DNA of 24,574 nucleotides from DAOTZS01 sp034434335 (GTDB lineage: Bacteria; Chloroflexota; Anaerolineae; CG2-30-64-16), in assembly GCA_034434335.1 (NCBI GenBank), contig DAOTZS010000142.1:1-24574 (forward strand), in the 5' to 3' direction. Made by a program: the position numbers and the translations under genes. The notes beneath the pieces are model-generated. The model saw only the letters and a list, made by a program, of their open reading frames with translations. It was not told the origin of the DNA and ran no database searches. Below, piece by piece: positions 22,368 to 24,574 of this stretch (position 1 is the first letter of the stretch; every line of letters starts with the position of its first letter).

Positions 22368-23543
22368 ATGTTGGAAGAAAAGCTGGCTGGTCTGAAACCG
22401 ATGACGGAGGGCATAAAGCCTATCACCGTTGAGGAACGACAGGGCCGCATCGAGAAAGCCCGCGCCTTGATGGCCCGAAACGGCCTCGCGGCCATCTACC
22501 TCGAGGCTGGCTCTAGCCTCTTCTATTTCACCGGCATCAAGTGGGAGCGCAGCGAGCGCATGATGGCCGCCGTTATCCCGGCCAGGGGCGAGATCGCCTA
22601 CGTCTGTCCTGCCTTCGAAGAGGGGAGGCTGCGGGAGATGATCCTCTTCGGCGACGATGTGCGCGTGTGGGAGGAGGACGAGAGCCCCTACAAGCTGGTA
22701 GTGGGGGTATTCCGTGACCGGGGGATCGCCACAGAGAGGATAGGGATAGAAGAAAGCGTGCGCTTCTTCCTCTTCGATGGCATCCGCAAGGAAGCCCCGC
22801 ACCTGGAGTTCGTCAGCGCCGACCCGGTGACGATCCCCTGTCGCGCCATCAAGTCCCCGGCGGAGATTGCGCTCATGCAGCGGGCAATGGATATCACCGT
22901 CGCGGCGTACAAGGTGTGCCTGTCGCTGCTGAGGGAGGGGATGTCGCAGGAGGAGTTTCGCGCCCACAGCGTGGCGGTGTATCGTGCGTTAGGGGTGGAG
23001 GGCTGCATTGGCTGCCAGTTTGGAAAGGCCACGGCCTTTCCCCACGGCAGCAGGGAACCTGCGCAGCTCAAGGAAGGGGATGTGGTGCTGATGGACGGTT
23101 GGTGTACGGTCGAGGGATATTATTCCGACATCAGCCGCACCATCGTATTTGGAGAGCCTACACCGCGGCAGCGGCAAATCTGGAACCTGGAGAAGGAGGC
23201 GCAGGCGGCAGCCTTTGCTGCGGCCCAGGTGGGTGTGCCATGCGAAGAGGTGGATGCGGCGGCGCGCAAGGTGATCACCGATGCCGGCTTTGGCCCGGGC
23301 TACAAAGTGCCGGGCCTGCCCCACCGCACAGGCCACGGGATCGGCCTGGACATCCACGAGTGGTATCATCTGGTGCGCGGCAACAAAGTGCCCCTGGCGC
23401 CGGGCATGTGTTTCAGCAACGAGCCGATGATTGTCATCCCTGGCGAATTTGGCATACGGTTGGAGGACTGCATGTACATCACAGAGGAGGGCCCCAGGTT
23501 CTTCACCCAACCCAGCCCCTCCATCGAGCAGCCTTTTGCGTGA
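22368..23543 (+). CDS. M24-family metallopeptidase (Xaa-Pro dipeptidase/aminopeptidase type)
   Basis: The 391-residue protein has the creatinase-like N-terminal domain (about 20-155) and a pita-bread catalytic domain (160-380). The dinuclear-metal ligands are visible: Asp243 in VLMDGW, Asp254 in GYYSDISRT, His323 in RTGHGIGLDIHE, Glu352 in FSNEPMI and Glu366 in IRLEDCMYI. Family members cleave peptide bonds next to proline or hydrolyse related amides. No signal peptide is present, so it is cytoplasmic. AGGAGG lies 8 bp before the ATG. The next gene, 71 bp downstream, resembles hydroxyproline dehydratase. A role in releasing proline or hydroxyproline from imported peptides therefore fits, though exact specificity cannot be read. 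Confidence 0.9.
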   Translation: MLEEKLAGLKPMTEGIKPITVEERQGRIEKARALMARNGLAAIYLEAGSSLFYFTGIKWERSERMMAAVIPARGEIAYVCPAFEEGRLREMILFGDDVRVWEEDESPYKLVVGVFRDRGIATERIGIEESVRFFLFDGIRKEAPHLEFVSADPVTIPCRAIKSPAEIALMQRAMDITVAAYKVCLSLLREGMSQEEFRAHSVAVYRALGVEGCIGCQFGKATAFPHGSREPAQLKEGDVVLMDGWCTVEGYYSDISRTIVFGEPTPRQRQIWNLEKEAQAAAFAAAQVGVPCEEVDAAARKVITDAGFGPGYKVPGLPHRTGHGIGLDIHEWYHLVRGNKVPLAPGMCFSNEPMIVIPGEFGIRLEDCMYITEEGPRFFTQPSPSIEQPFA

Positions 23544-23614
23544 ACTGCCAGCACTTTGCGGATGCTTTTCCTGGAGGGATTCTGCTTGCACACAAGAATT
23601 AGGAGGCGGATACC

Positions 23615-24574
23615 ATGGCGATGAGCGAAAGAGTTGCTCGTTTGCGACAGCAAAGCCTGGAGGCCAGGCCCACCCTCTCTTCAGAGCGGGCAGAACTGAT
23701 GACCGAGTTCTACCGGCAGACCTCGGGCGCCATGATGTCGGCGCCCATGCGCCGCGCGCTGGCCTTCAAGTATTTGATGGAACACAAGACGATCTGCATC
23801 AACGAGGGCGAGCTGATCGTCGGCGAAAAAGGCCCGGCCCCCAAGGCTGCGCCAACCTACCCCGAACTGTGCTGCCATAGCCTGGAAGACCTGGACATCC
23901 TCAACGCGCGGGAAAGGATATCCTTTGCCGTCAGCCCCCAGGTGCGGAAGGTCTACGAAGAGACCATCATCCCCTTCTGGCGGGGGAAGACCATGCGCGA
24001 GCTCATCTTCCGGGAGATGACCGACGAATGGAAGGCGGCCTATGAGGCCGGCGTCTTCACCGAGTTCATGGAACAGCGCTCTCCCGGCCACACGGTCCTG
24101 GATGACAAGATCTACCACAAGGGGATGCTCGATTTCAAGCAGGACATTCAGCGCAGCCTGGACAACCTGGACTACTTCAACGACCCAGAGGCCTATGATA
24201 AGCAGGAAGAACTCAAGGCCATGGCCATCTGCGCCGATGCCCTGATCCGCTTTGCCGAGCGCCATGCGGAAAAGGCGCGCGAACTGGCGCAACAGGAGAC
24301 TGATCCCCAGAGGAAGAAGGAACTGGAGCGCATCGCCGAGGTCTGCACGCACGTCCCGGCGCACGCGCCGCGCGATTTCTGGGAGGCGTTGCAGTACTAC
24401 TGGTTCGTACACCTGGGCGTGACCACAGAGCTCAACCCCTGGGATGCCTTCAACCCTGGCAAACTCGATCAGCACCTGTACCCCTTCTACAAGAAGGGGC
24501 TGGAGGAGGGGACGCTCACCCGCGCGCAGGCGGAAGAGTTGCTGCAATGCTTCTGGATCAAGTTCAACAACCAG
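23615..24574 (+). CDS. hypD: Glycyl radical enzyme, trans-4-hydroxy-L-proline dehydratase-like (partial, 3' end beyond window)
   Basis: The first 320 codons are present and remain open to the last base. AGGAGG sits 8 bp before the ATG. The segment is a pyruvate formate-lyase-like N-terminal region that resembles Clostridioides difficile HypD closely, for example GELIVGEKG, APTYPELCCHSLEDL, EAGVFTEFMEQRSPGHT and GVTTELNPWDAFNPGKLDQH. Residues matching substrate-site positions reported for HypD are kept: Phe151, His159 and Asp277. Such enzymes dehydrate trans-4-hydroxyproline to pyrroline-5-carboxylate with a glycyl/thiyl radical under anoxic conditions. The catalytic Cys, the Glu next to it and the radical Gly lie downstream, outside the window, as would any activating radical-SAM gene. 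Other dehydratases of the superfamily remain possible until those are seen. Confidence 0.85.
   Translation, partial: MAMSERVARLRQQSLEARPTLSSERAELMTEFYRQTSGAMMSAPMRRALAFKYLMEHKTICINEGELIVGEKGPAPKAAPTYPELCCHSLEDLDILNARERISFAVSPQVRKVYEETIIPFWRGKTMRELIFREMTDEWKAAYEAGVFTEFMEQRSPGHTVLDDKIYHKGMLDFKQDIQRSLDNLDYFNDPEAYDKQEELKAMAICADALIRFAERHAEKARELAQQETDPQRKKELERIAEVCTHVPAHAPRDFWEALQYYWFVHLGVTTELNPWDAFNPGKLDQHLYPFYKKGLEEGTLTRAQAEELLQCFWIKFNNQ

Overview
The window reads as chromosomal DNA of a GC-rich environmental bacterium, most likely a Chloroflexota (Anaerolineae-like) member. This is inferred from the gene style: lipoprotein sugar-binding protein with a Pro/Ala/Glu linker, MalFG-type permeases without a linked ATPase, Bacillus-like b6/subunit IV respiratory genes, and many palindromic intergenic repeats. 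No rRNA, tRNA, CRISPR array or transposase gene was seen.

Layout. (1) 1-968: the tail of a dispersed repeat, then two small unassigned genes behind an extended -10 promoter. (2) 1026-8568, plus strand: a carbohydrate-uptake locus with a LacI-family regulator (its own promoter overlaps a palindromic operator), a lipoprotein substrate-binding protein, a strong hairpin, an unusual permease fused to an extracytoplasmic seven-repeat beta-propeller, a second permease, and a carbon-nitrogen hydrolase. (3) 8580-14328, minus strand: a compact seven-gene respiratory cluster, Rieske / cytochrome b6 / subunit IV fused to a two-heme cytochrome c, followed directly by sdhC-sdhD-sdhA-sdhB. It has a good promoter at 14658-14687. 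It couples succinate oxidation (probably through menaquinone) to a quinol:cytochrome c oxidoreductase. (4) 15246-17620, plus strand: a promoter, an OmpR/PhoB-type response regulator and a PhoR-like histidine kinase, split by 280 bp of perfect hairpins. (5) 17632-20742, minus strand: a KDPG-aldolase/VOC fusion, a hairpin-rich repeat island, a RhaD-like rhamnulose-1-phosphate aldolase and a small membrane protein with two zinc ribbons. (6) 20872-24574, plus strand: a -35 box and a perfect LacI-type operator joined to what looks like the 3' part of a large DUF5695-like gene (probably truncated), then an M24 metallopeptidase and the first 320 codons of a glycyl radical enzyme that closely resembles trans-4-hydroxy-L-proline dehydratase and runs off the window end.

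How the parts fit. Regions 2, 5 and 6 suggest a heterotrophic scavenger that imports oligosaccharides, cleaves sugar-acid and deoxysugar intermediates, and takes apart proline/hydroxyproline peptides. Region 3 supplies respiratory electron flow. The items most worth a second look are the propeller-permease fusion, the subunit IV/two-heme cytochrome c fusion in one operon with sdhCDAB, the promoter-to-truncated-gene junction near 20880-20920, and a modular palindromic repeat present in inverted copies at 6321-6500 and 14371-14567.
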